Source of the DNA: CAZGTQ01 sp964528575
Lineage (GTDB): Bacteria > Planctomycetota > UBA1135 > GCA-002686595
Assembly (NCBI GenBank): GCA_964528575.1
Contig: CAZGTQ010000243.1
Location: 1 to 20,111 of the forward strand
Direction: 5' to 3'
DNA: 20,111 bases
The translations under genes were made by a program, and so were the position numbers. Below are positions 1 through 6,642 of this stretch, one piece after another. Each line of letters begins with the position of its first letter. Position 1 is the stretch's first letter. The notes below the pieces were generated by a model that was not told the origin of the DNA, did no database searches, and worked only from the letters and a program-made list of their open reading frames with translations.

Positions 1-5
1 ACCTC

Positions 6-158
6 TCAGTCGGGCTCTCCGGCGCGGCGCGCGCGGGCGGCGACGTCGTAGAGCGAGAGCCCCTCGACGGCACCGAACGCCCAGTTCTGCGCGCGCATCG
101 ACACGGCGACGTCTGTATGGGCCGGCACGCTCACGGCGACCGGCGCGAATCCGACGCT
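6..158 (-). other. Coding-like in-frame extension beyond a TGA codon
   Basis: Downstream of the TGA at 161-159 the same minus-strand frame stays open for 50 codons, to a second TGA at 8-6. By hand count 45 of the 50 codons end in G or C, as in the real genes here. The translation (starting SVGFAPVAVSVPAHTD, ending RRAGEPD) has balanced composition with alternating Val and a buried-looking AFGAVEGLSLYD stretch, so it reads like the missing C-terminus of the gene at 159-1169. It could be a decayed tail after a nonsense mutation, a sequencing error, stop-codon readthrough or a selenocysteine extension. The sequence alone does not decide. Confidence 0.6.
121..144 (-). promoter_or_regulatory. Hairpin 14 bases after the in-frame TGA (SECIS-like at best)
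   Basis: On the minus strand GCCGG (144-140) pairs with CCGGC (125-121). Inside it, after an unpaired T at 139 on the 5' side and TG at 127-126 on the 3' side, CGC pairs with GCG around the loop CGTGA. A short stem, a bulged U and a small apical loop about 14-38 bases after UGA match the general layout of bacterial SECIS elements. Hairpins are frequent in DNA this GC-rich, so this is weak evidence. Confidence 0.2.
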
Positions 159-1169
159 TCAGCAGTTGCCGGGGAACTTCGCGTTCACGAGCACTTCTCC
201 GCTCTCGCGCTCGGCGACGACGAACTCGGGCGACTCGCCGAGCGGCATGAAGCCGGTGTACCGCTCGCCCGCGCGCCCGTAGTAGAGGACGTCGTCGGGC
301 GCGATCTCGATCGTGTCGCCCGCGCGGCGGTAGGCGAACTCGGCGCGCACGGGGCCGCCCCACGCGACCGTCGCGGTCGTGTCCGGCTCGACCGTGATCG
401 GCTCGCAGCGCCCGGTGCTCAGCGTCGCGCGCGCCTTGCCCAGCACGACGCGGCCCGAGTGGAGCACGTACTCGCCCGCGGGGACGCGCACCGGGCCGTC
501 CGCGCGGGAGAGCTCGAACGAGAGCTCGCCGTCGGCGCTCGTGACGACGAGCGCGCTCATCTTCGCGTGCGTCTCGAGCTCGGACGCGAGGTCGAGCAAC
601 CCGCTCGCTCCCTCGTACGGGACGAAGCGCGCGCTCGTGCCGTCCGCGTCGATCGCAACCGACCAGAGGGCGCCGTCGACGTTCACGACGCGCGAGAGGA
701 ACGACGCCGCGCGACCGGGGCCGACGATCATCGCGTCCGCGCCGAAGTCGTCGTACGTGCCGTCGTTGTTCTGGTCGATGATCCGGATCGCGGTGCCGCG
801 GAGCCCGCCGACGACCGCGCCCGACGCGGCGTAGCTCCACTTACCGTCGCTCGCGAGTCGGATCGCGTGCACCGGTCGCTGGCCGTCGCGGAACACCATC
901 AGCGCGGTCGCGCCCGGCTCCTCGGCGGCTTCGACCGTCGCGTCGAGCTCGCCGTCGCCGTCGCGATCGAGCCGCAGCGTCGTGCCGTCGAGGCGCACCG
1001 CGAACGACCCGCACGCGGCGCGGGCGCAGGGGATCGCGTCGCCGACCGGCGTGAAGCGCTCGGCCGGCAGCACGAGATCCCAAGTGCGGTAGGGCTCGAA
1101 CGCGAGAGGGACCTCGACGGCGTCGGAGGTCGGCGCGGCGAGAGCGAGGGCGAGGTGGAGCGCGATCAT
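159..1169 (-). CDS. Secreted protein of unknown function with calcium-loop-like motifs
   Basis: I do not recognise the family. The ATG at 1169 is chosen because GGAGG lies 6 bases upstream and the protein then starts MIALHLALALAAPTSDA, a short hydrophobic signal-peptide-like segment, though without a basic n-region. Two Asp-rich loops, DRDGDGELD at residues 68-76 and DQNNDGTYD at 132-140, resemble EF-hand or dockerin-type calcium loops, suggesting an exported cation-binding protein. The annotated product is 336 residues and ends FPGNC before TGA, but the same frame continues as coding-like sequence for 50 codons, so the true protein may be about 387 residues or the gene may be newly truncated. 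It diverges from the secreted protein gene at 1407. Coding status is well supported; function is unknown. Confidence 0.8.
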   Translation of the reverse strand: MIALHLALALAAPTSDAVEVPLAFEPYRTWDLVLPAERFTPVGDAIPCARAACGSFAVRLDGTTLRLDRDGDGELDATVEAAEEPGATALMVFRDGQRPVHAIRLASDGKWSYAASGAVVGGLRGTAIRIIDQNNDGTYDDFGADAMIVGPGRAASFLSRVVNVDGALWSVAIDADGTSARFVPYEGASGLLDLASELETHAKMSALVVTSADGELSFELSRADGPVRVPAGEYVLHSGRVVLGKARATLSTGRCEPITVEPDTTATVAWGGPVRAEFAYRRAGDTIEIAPDDVLYYGRAGERYTGFMPLGESPEFVVAERESGEVLVNAKFPGNC

Positions 1170-1203
1170 CGTGGGCCTCCAGGGTCGGACGGCGGTTCCC
1201 AAC

Positions 1204-1209
1204 AGCCTA
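1204..1209 (-). promoter_or_regulatory. Possible -10 element for the 1169-159 gene
   Basis: TAGGCT (TANNNT) lies on the minus strand in a locally A/T-richer stretch, about 35 bases upstream of the ATG at 1169. It would give a leader of roughly 28 bases containing the GGAGG ribosome binding site. No good -35 hexamer is visible. Confidence 0.25.
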
Positions 1210-1316
1210 TTCCCGCGCACCCGCCGCGGCGACCGTTCGGACGAATCGGCGGCTTTTACGCGGCGTTGTGGCGCCTCTCACGCACGCCTTGCGCGAGGGA
1301 TACCGGCACGAGCCAG

Positions 1317-1353
1317 CCGGAGCGTCGCCGGGCGCCCGCTCCGGAGGTAGCAT
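1317..1353 (+). promoter_or_regulatory. Inverted repeat next to a possible -10, upstream of the gene at 1407
   Basis: CCGGAGCG (1317-1324) and CGCTCCGG (1337-1344) form a perfect 8-base inverted repeat with a 12-base spacer. TAGCAT (1348-1353) follows directly and could be a -10 hexamer. The repeat would cover the -35 region, so an operator is plausible, but a stem-loop is equally possible. The rest of the divergent 1170-1406 gap shows nothing else I can name. Confidence 0.3.
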
Positions 1354-1406
1354 CGTCTCGGACCGCGCGCCCCCACACGAACCGATCCAGAAGGTAGTAC
1401 AGAACC

Positions 1407-2162
1407 ATGTTGGCCGCTTTGATGCTCGCTCTCCCCACCGTCGCGCCGGTGGGCGGCTTCGACCCCAAGATCGACCAGGTCATCCCGAACTGCGCCAGCC
1501 CGGGAGACCTCGTCATCATCCTCGGCAGCGACCTGCAGAACACGGTCGCCGTCGAGTTCTCCGCGTTCGTCGGCGGCTTCGTCGGCTTCTCGAACGTCCA
1601 GGTCGCACCGATCTCGGTGAGCTCGAACCTCGTCCTCGCGATCGTGCCGACGATGGCCGGCTTCGCGCCGCCGGACGCGGTCCCGCCGGGCAACCCGTTC
1701 GGCGCGATCACCGTCGACCCGATCTTCCAGGACGGCGTCAGCTTCTACTTCATGCAGGGGAGCAACGGCCTGGTCGAGACGTACGGCACGGCCAGCACGC
1801 AGCCCAGCGGCGACCGCGCCATCCTCGAGTTCGACTTCCTCGGCGGCGGCGAGCCCGTCTCGCCGAACCCGAACTTCGTGATGGAGCTCGAGCGCGGGCA
1901 GCCGAACAACCCCGCGCTCCTCGCGATCGGCGCGCCCGGCTCCCTGCCGCTGCCGCAGTTCAGCGACGGCACGCTCGCGATAAACCTGGTCGCCGCGTTC
2001 CAGCTCTTCGGCCCGTTCGCCACCGACGCGAACGGCCGCATCAGCGCCCCGCTCCCGATCCCCGCGGGCTTCAGCAACGTCTCGGCGGCGCTCCAGTGGG
2101 TGCTGATCGACCCCGTGACGCTGGCGATCTCGATCTCGAACGGGATCCGGGTCAACTACTAG
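1407..2162 (+). CDS. Secreted protein with an IPT/TIG-like N-terminal domain
   Basis: The start is fixed by an in-frame TAG at 1395, so the ATG at 1407 is the first usable start; the ribosome binding site is weak (AAGG 10 bases away). The 251-residue product begins MLAALMLALPTVAPVGGFDP, a short signal-peptide-like segment lacking the usual basic residues. Residues about 22-90 (IPNCASPGDLVIILGSDL and following beta-rich sequence) resemble an IPT/TIG Ig-like fold. The C-terminal part (about 140-251) is a second beta-rich region ending in SNGIRVNY. No enzyme motif is visible. Likely an exported surface or extracellular-matrix protein; the domain call is by pattern only. It converges on the gene at 2268-3104 across a strong hairpin. 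Confidence 0.8.
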   Translation: MLAALMLALPTVAPVGGFDPKIDQVIPNCASPGDLVIILGSDLQNTVAVEFSAFVGGFVGFSNVQVAPISVSSNLVLAIVPTMAGFAPPDAVPPGNPFGAITVDPIFQDGVSFYFMQGSNGLVETYGTASTQPSGDRAILEFDFLGGGEPVSPNPNFVMELERGQPNNPALLAIGAPGSLPLPQFSDGTLAINLVAAFQLFGPFATDANGRISAPLPIPAGFSNVSAALQWVLIDPVTLAISISNGIRVNY

Positions 2163-2217
2163 TCCGGACTACTCACGAGGCCCAGGCCGCCCCCGCGGCG
2201 GCCCGCTCCGAGAAGCC

Positions 2218-2253
2218 GCGCCGCGCGTCCGAAATCGTTCGGGCGCGCGGCGC
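2218..2253. terminator. Strong hairpin between convergent genes
   Basis: Bases 2218-2233 pair with 2238-2253 over 16 positions, with a single G-U type wobble (T2228 against G2243) and a four-base loop ATCG at 2234-2237. It lies between the stop codons of the plus gene (2162) and the minus gene (2268). Neither side has a T-tract, so if it terminates transcription it acts as a hairpin without a U-tail, or protects 3' ends. The rest of 2163-2267 holds nothing else I can identify. Confidence 0.65.
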
Positions 2254-2263
2254 CTCAGCGCTG
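2243..2263. repeat. 21-base repeat, copy 1 (partner at 3194-3214)
   Basis: An exact 21-base match (core GGCGCCTCAGCGCTG) is shared with 3194-3214. Copy 1 lies just beyond the 3' end of the minus gene 2268-3104 and overlaps the right arm of the terminator hairpin. Copy 2 includes the stop codon of the sigma fusion gene. Both copies therefore sit at minus-strand gene ends. Confidence 0.6.
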
Positions 2264-2267
2264 CGAA

Positions 2268-3104
2268 TCAGGGCGCAAACGTGCCCCGGAGTTGAACACG
2301 CACGGGCTCGCCGCCCAGATCGGCAGCGAAGACGAGGAGCACCTGGACGTAGGACCCGGCGACGACGCTTCCGAATTTGGTGATCGCGAAATCGTCGCCG
2401 GAGATGGCGATCGTCGCCCTTCCCAGCGGATCGTCGTCCGCCTCGAACAGGTGCACCGCCGTGAGGATGGCGGAGGCCGACCCCGGGAAGGAGACCGTGC
2501 CCGTGATCGAGGTCATTCGCTCCGACCCATCGTCGTTGTGGACGAGAGCGAGCGCTGCACCGTGATGAGCCTCGACCCCGTTTCGCGCGAGGTCCGAGAG
2601 GCGGTCGAAGCGGTACGCGGGCAGGATGCTCGGTTCGACGGCGACGCCAGCGGTCGTCTTCACGTCCGACGCGGTCACCCTCAGGATCAGATTCTTTCCT
2701 GAACCGTCGCCCGAGAGATCGTCGATCGTGTAGTCCTTGCACACCCCGCCGCTCATCGTGATCGGGACGTGCGCGGTGCATCCTGCGCTGAACGGGACTG
2801 CCGTGCCGCCATCCACCGAGATGGTGCCGGCGCATCCATTCTCGATGGAGACGTCGAGACCCGCCAACAGCTTGCCCTCCGGGAGCACGCTGCAGAACGT
2901 GCCGGTAGCATCCGGCCCAGCAGTCGGGATCGCGGCGGGGTCGATCTCTCCGATCTTCGTCGTGCCGCCCTTCATGTCCGCGCGGCCCATGAGGATCGTG
3001 TTGAGCGTCGCAGCCGGCTCGAGCCGGGGCACGAAGGCGAGCGCCACCGGAACCGCGAGCGCCACCGCCAGTGCAGCAGCGAAGAGCTTGATGCCGAGCG
3101 TCAC
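2268..3104 (-). CDS. Secreted protein of unknown function, four cysteines
   Basis: The GTG at 3104 is the likely start: AGGAGG lies exactly 6 bases upstream, and the product then begins MTLGIKLFAAALAVALAVPV, a good signal peptide with Lys before the hydrophobic core and cleavage likely near residue 23. The upstream in-frame ATG at 3128 would put that ribosome binding site inside the coding region. The mature region of about 255 residues has four cysteines (71, 91, 109, 122) that could form two disulfides outside the cytoplasm, and is otherwise Gly/Thr/Val-rich and probably beta. I do not recognise the family. Its codons look less G/C-biased at third positions than those of its neighbours. It follows the sigma fusion gene on the same strand after 101 bases, with a possible -10 (TACTCT, 3180-3175) in the gap. 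Confidence 0.8.
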   Translation of the reverse strand: MTLGIKLFAAALAVALAVPVALAFVPRLEPAATLNTILMGRADMKGGTTKIGEIDPAAIPTAGPDATGTFCSVLPEGKLLAGLDVSIENGCAGTISVDGGTAVPFSAGCTAHVPITMSGGVCKDYTIDDLSGDGSGKNLILRVTASDVKTTAGVAVEPSILPAYRFDRLSDLARNGVEAHHGAALALVHNDDGSERMTSITGTVSFPGSASAILTAVHLFEADDDPLGRATIAISGDDFAITKFGSVVAGSYVQVLLVFAADLGGEPVRVQLRGTFAP

Positions 3105-3193
3105 GCACGTCCTCCTGGTACAGAACATCCTCCCGGCGCAGCGGAGCGCGGGAGCCGCCCGAGGGCAGGCACCCAGAGTAACCCACCCCGGGA

Positions 3194-3214
3194 GCGCGCG
3201 GCGCCTCAGCGCTG
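3194..3214. repeat. 21-base repeat, copy 2
   Basis: Identical to 2243-2263. This copy contains the TGA stop (3208-3206) and the last codons of the sigma fusion gene. AGCGC (3193-3197) and GCGCT (3209-3213) within and beside it could form a small hairpin over the stop codon. Confidence 0.6.
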
Positions 3215-5857
3215 GGCGTCGGGGAGCGCGTCGACGTCGATGGCGAGCAGGAGCTCGTCGCCCGGCTCGAGGCGCACCTCGTAGCGCGGCTCGAGCGCTC
3301 CCGCCGCGCGACCGCGCTGGACGACGACCGTGTAGCGGCCCGGCGGCAGGATCCGGACGACGTCGTGCTCCGCGCTCGTCATCTGGACGATCGCGCCGCC
3401 GGCCTGTCCGTTCGGCGCGAGGATCCTGACGCTCACTTCGTCGCCGGCGGGACGAAGCGTCGTCAGCCGCACGACCAGCTTCGCCGCCGGGTCGAGAAAG
3501 ATCGTCCCGAGGTCGAGCGTCGGCTCGCCGCCCACCTCGAGATCCAGGACTCGCTCCGGCGCGTCCTCCGGACGGATCCGCAGCTCGTGCCGGCCGGGCG
3601 GGAGGATCTCCGAGCGAAAGCAGCCGTCCGCGCCGGTGAGCAGCGCAAACCCCTGCGTGCTCGAGGGCATCTCGGCCCCCACGGCGCCGATCCGGCCCTC
3701 CACGTCCGCCGCGACGCGTCCGTCGGCGTAGCGGACGCACCCGACGACGACGGTCGTCGGCAGCGCACGCGCGTCGATGCGCAGCGCGAGCGGTCCTTCG
3801 CCGGACCACACGGTCTCGCACAGCAGCGTGAACGGGACGTCGATGCGGCCGGCGGTCAGCGTCCACCGGCCCGCGGGGACCGGCGGGAACGCGAAGCGAC
3901 CGTCGGCGTCCGTGTCCACGCGCAGCGAGCTCCTCTTGCTCCCGACGCTCCGGTCGTGGAGGTACAGCACGTGGCCCGCGGCCGGCGTGCCGTCCGCCGC
4001 GAGCAAGCGGCCTTCGAGGGGAGCGACGCGGCCGAACCGCGGCGACCACGCGCCTTCCTCGCCCGGCGCGAGCTCGAGCTCGGCGCGCGCCTTTCCGTGC
4101 TCGCGCGACGTCGCGACGAGCTCGACCAGGCCCGCGAGCACCGGACCGACGCGATACGTCCCCTCGGACCCGACTCTCGCGTCCGCACGCCGCCCCGCGC
4201 GGTCGAGCGCGACGACGGACCCCGTCGCGAGCGGCTCGCCGTCGGGCCCGAGCAGGCTCCCGCGGACGAACGCTCCGCGCGTGAAGCGCAGCTCGACGTC
4301 CCGCACTTCCCCGGGCGCGAGCTCGAGGCCGAGCTCGGGCGCGAAGAGCACGTCGTGGCTCGCGCGCAGGCGAAGCGGGCCCGCGGGCAGCGCGAGCGCG
4401 AAGCGCCCCGCGGCATCGGTCGTCGCCTTCTGTGCAGTCGGCGGCAGATCGCACGCGGTGGGACCGCCCTCGAAGTGCGCCGCGAGCTCGACGTGCACGC
4501 CCGCGAGCGGCGCCCCGCGCTCGTCCTTCGCCACGCCGCGCGCGATCGCCTCGGCGCGGCCGAGCACGAACCGCACGTCGTCCAGGTCGCCCGCGTGACA
4601 CGTCAGACGGACGTACGGCGAGGGCGCATGGCGCGCGTGCTCGGCGAACAGGGTCTGGACGCTCCCGAGCCGCGTGCGCGGGAAGCGGCCGTCGGATCCG
4701 GTGCGCGCCAGCACGACCGAGCTCCGGCTCGCGAGGCTGGAGTGGGCCCGCACGAGGGCGCCCTCGACGGGCACGCCATCGGCGTCGACGACGACCCCCG
4801 CGACCATCGTGCCCTCCGGCACGGCGAGCGCGATCGACGCCTCGCTGCCGGCGCGCAACTCCACCAGCTCGCGGCCGCCGAGCTCCGAGTAGAGGACCCA
4901 GCGCCCCGGCTCGAGATCGGCGAAGCGGGCCGTGCCGCGGCGATCGAGCGCGACGACGCGCTGGTGCTCGGTGCCGCGCTCGCGCGGGTAGGCGCAGATG
5001 CACGTGCCGTCCGGGAGCGCGTCGCCGCCGACGTAGCGCGCCGTCACCGCGAGCGTGGCGAGCGAGGAGTCGACCTCGGGTGCAGTCACGGTCGGGGCGC
5101 CCGCGGCCGCTGCTCTCGCGCCGCTCGCGCGCTCGGCGGGACCACGCGGCGCGATCGGCGTCGGCGCCGTGCTCGCTTCCGCGGGAACGACGGCCGCGAC
5201 CTCCCCGCGCTCGCCGCCGGCCGGCGCGCCTCGGCGGTCGGGGCTCCACACGATCAGCGCCGCGACTCCCGCAGCCAGGACGATCGACGACTGGACGGCG
5301 AAGTTCATCAGCGAGCTCCTTCCAGCGATCTGCGCGGGCGCATCGCGCCGCGCGAGGACGGGCATGAACGCACCGAGCCATTCGGCGCGCTGGCCGCCGA
5401 ACGAGCGGTCGAGGTCGTCGCGCAGGAGCTGCTTCGCCCGTGCGAGCCGCGATTTGACCGTCGCGACGGGCGCCCCGGTGCGCGCGGCGATCTCCCGCGG
5501 GCCGAGCTCGTCGAAGTAGCGCAGCCAGATCGCCGTGCGCAATTCTTCCGGCAGCCGCCGGAGCGCCTCGACGACCCGCGCCTGGACCTCGACGCGCCGC
5601 GCGACGTCCTCGTCGCCCGTCGCCTCGGGCCGCGCGACGCGCTCCTCCCGCTCGCGTCGCCGCCGCTCGACCGCGCGCCGGTTGAACGCGAGATGGCGCA
5701 CCGCGACGGCGAGCCACCCACGCCGAACGCCGCGCGCGCCGCCGGGCCGCTCGAGCGCCGCCACCCACGCGTCCTGCACCAGGTCGTCCGCAGCGTGCTC
5801 GTCCCGCGCGAGCGCGAGCGCGAGCCGCCGCAACGAAACGCTGTCCACGGGTCCCAC
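3206..5857 (-). CDS. ECF-type sigma factor fused to a membrane helix and carboxypeptidase-regulatory-like modules
   Basis: The start is GTG at 5857, with GGAGG 7 bases upstream. The 883-residue product has three parts. Residues about 8-72 resemble sigma-70 region 2 (DDLVQDAWVAALE, then RRGWLAVAVRHLAFNRRA). Residues about 93-150 are region 4 with a helix-turn-helix (LGPREIAARTGAPVATVKSR). Residues 183-204 (LMNFAVQSSIVLAAGVAALI) form one membrane helix. A Pro/Ala-rich linker and about seven beta-rich modules of 70-95 residues follow, each with the pattern V-x-G-x-V-x-D-x-x-G-x-P-x-x-G and a later D-x-x-G-x-F, typical of CarboxypepD_reg-like Ig folds. Inference: a membrane-tethered sigma factor whose external repeats sense or anchor something. 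Region 2 starts abruptly and may lack its first helix. It lies downstream of DoxX and MMPL genes on the same strand and has a paralogue at 8854-12114. Confidence 0.88.
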   Translation of the reverse strand: MGPVDSVSLRRLALALARDEHAADDLVQDAWVAALERPGGARGVRRGWLAVAVRHLAFNRRAVERRRREREERVARPEATGDEDVARRVEVQARVVEALRRLPEELRTAIWLRYFDELGPREIAARTGAPVATVKSRLARAKQLLRDDLDRSFGGQRAEWLGAFMPVLARRDAPAQIAGRSSLMNFAVQSSIVLAAGVAALIVWSPDRRGAPAGGERGEVAAVVPAEASTAPTPIAPRGPAERASGARAAAAGAPTVTAPEVDSSLATLAVTARYVGGDALPDGTCICAYPRERGTEHQRVVALDRRGTARFADLEPGRWVLYSELGGRELVELRAGSEASIALAVPEGTMVAGVVVDADGVPVEGALVRAHSSLASRSSVVLARTGSDGRFPRTRLGSVQTLFAEHARHAPSPYVRLTCHAGDLDDVRFVLGRAEAIARGVAKDERGAPLAGVHVELAAHFEGGPTACDLPPTAQKATTDAAGRFALALPAGPLRLRASHDVLFAPELGLELAPGEVRDVELRFTRGAFVRGSLLGPDGEPLATGSVVALDRAGRRADARVGSEGTYRVGPVLAGLVELVATSREHGKARAELELAPGEEGAWSPRFGRVAPLEGRLLAADGTPAAGHVLYLHDRSVGSKRSSLRVDTDADGRFAFPPVPAGRWTLTAGRIDVPFTLLCETVWSGEGPLALRIDARALPTTVVVGCVRYADGRVAADVEGRIGAVGAEMPSSTQGFALLTGADGCFRSEILPPGRHELRIRPEDAPERVLDLEVGGEPTLDLGTIFLDPAAKLVVRLTTLRPAGDEVSVRILAPNGQAGGAIVQMTSAEHDVVRILPPGRYTVVVQRGRAAGALEPRYEVRLEPGDELLLAIDVDALPDAQR

Positions 5858-5896
5858 GTCGTGTCCTCCGAGAAGACAAAGCAGCGCGCTCCGGCC

Positions 5897-5989
5897 CGGG
5901 AACCACGGAATCCCGCTTTCTCAGCGCCTTTCGCGCCCGCTCCCCCTCCACGTCAGCAGCGCGGGCCACGCCAGCAGCGCGGGCAGCAC
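5897..5989 (-). repeat. Partial duplicate of the transporter gene's 3' end (copy A)
   Basis: This stretch aligns, in the same orientation, with 6514-6642. It includes 29 identical consecutive bases around the stop codon (5913-5941 against the equivalent part of 6530-6558) and similar sequence on both sides. On the minus strand it still reads VLPALLAWPALLTWRGSGRERR-stop in pieces, a vestigial copy of the transporter C-terminus lacking two of the four 18-base units. It lies just after the DoxX stop codon (6013), so DoxX sits between the two copies. The rest of 5858-6012 holds only the leader of the sigma fusion gene. Confidence 0.75.
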
Positions 5990-6012
5990 GGAGCCGCCGG
6001 ACGGTCCGCCGG

Positions 6013-6384
6013 TCAGAGGATCGGCTTCAGGACCATCCGGCCGTACGCGATGAACGCCATGACGAGGCCCAGCACGCCGCTCATGACGATGGGCGTGATC
6101 TCGCGGTACTTGGCGTGCACCCCGATGAACACGAGGCTCTCGAGCGCCAGGAGCGTGGCGGCGACCACCGTGAGCGCCGGCCGCCAGCGGAAGGCGGCGG
6201 GGACGATCAGCCCGACCGTGCAGACGAGCTCGAGGATCCCGAGGGCCATCCAGGCTTGCCGCGGCAAGGCATCGAAGGAGCGGACGTCCTCGCTCACCTT
6301 GTCGAACAGGAAGACCTTCATGACGCCCGACGCACCGTACAGGAGCGCGGCGAGCACCTGCAGGACCCACAACAGGATGTTCAT
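6013..6384 (-). CDS. DoxX-like small membrane protein
   Basis: The 123-residue product starts at ATG 6384, with GGAGGAGG ending 6 bases upstream, an excellent ribosome binding site. It has four hydrophobic helices at about residues 3-24, 44-65, 69-90 and 95-116. Gly/Ala-Ser-Gly-x-x-K in helix 1 (YGASGVMKVF) and a Glu in helix 2 (GILELVCTVGLI) are typical of the DoxX/DoxX_2 family, whose members are inner-membrane proteins of mostly unclear redox or stress-related role. The length fits the family. Its neighbours on the same strand are the MMPL transporter 153 bases upstream and the sigma fusion gene 155 bases downstream, and it is bracketed by direct repeats (5897-5989 and 6514-6642). A possible -10, TAGGGT, lies about 50 bases upstream near 6450. 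Confidence 0.88.
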   Translation of the reverse strand: MNILLWVLQVLAALLYGASGVMKVFLFDKVSEDVRSFDALPRQAWMALGILELVCTVGLIVPAAFRWRPALTVVAATLLALESLVFIGVHAKYREITPIVMSGVLGLVMAFIAYGRMVLKPIL

Positions 6385-6513
6385 CGTGTGCCTCCTCCGG
6401 TTTCCGCGTCGGCGCGCTGAAGTGTGGCCGGAACACCCTATGCCTCTCGCCGAGCCTGATCCAGCGCGAGATGCGTTGCTGCTGCCGTCCCGGTTCTCCT
6501 GGCCGCGCGGTCG

Positions 6514-6642
6514 CGGGAACGACGGAGACGCGCTTTCTCAGCGCCTTTCGCGCCCGCTCGCCCTCCACGTCAGCAGAGCCCGCCACGTCAGCAGCGCCCT
6601 CCACGTCAGCAGCCCCGGCCACGTCAGCAGCGCCGGCAGCAC
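6514..6642 (-). repeat. Direct repeat copy B (transporter 3' end and downstream flank)
   Basis: Partner of 5897-5989. The similarity covers the last about 34 codons of the transporter gene, its stop codon (6540-6538) and about 24 bases beyond it. Copy B is 36 bases longer, exactly two 18-base units. Because the match continues past the stop codon into non-coding DNA, it is a duplication of DNA rather than convergent protein sequence. Confidence 0.75.

Noticed and set aside
3129..5969. Upstream extension of the 2268-3104 gene to a 1233-codon frame
   Set aside because: The extension overlaps the sigma fusion in another frame and is Arg-rich nonsense. The Shine-Dalgarno sequence and signal peptide place the start at 3104.
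6565..6636. CRISPR-like array
   Set aside because: Units are contiguous 18-base tandem repeats without spacers and lie inside a coding region.
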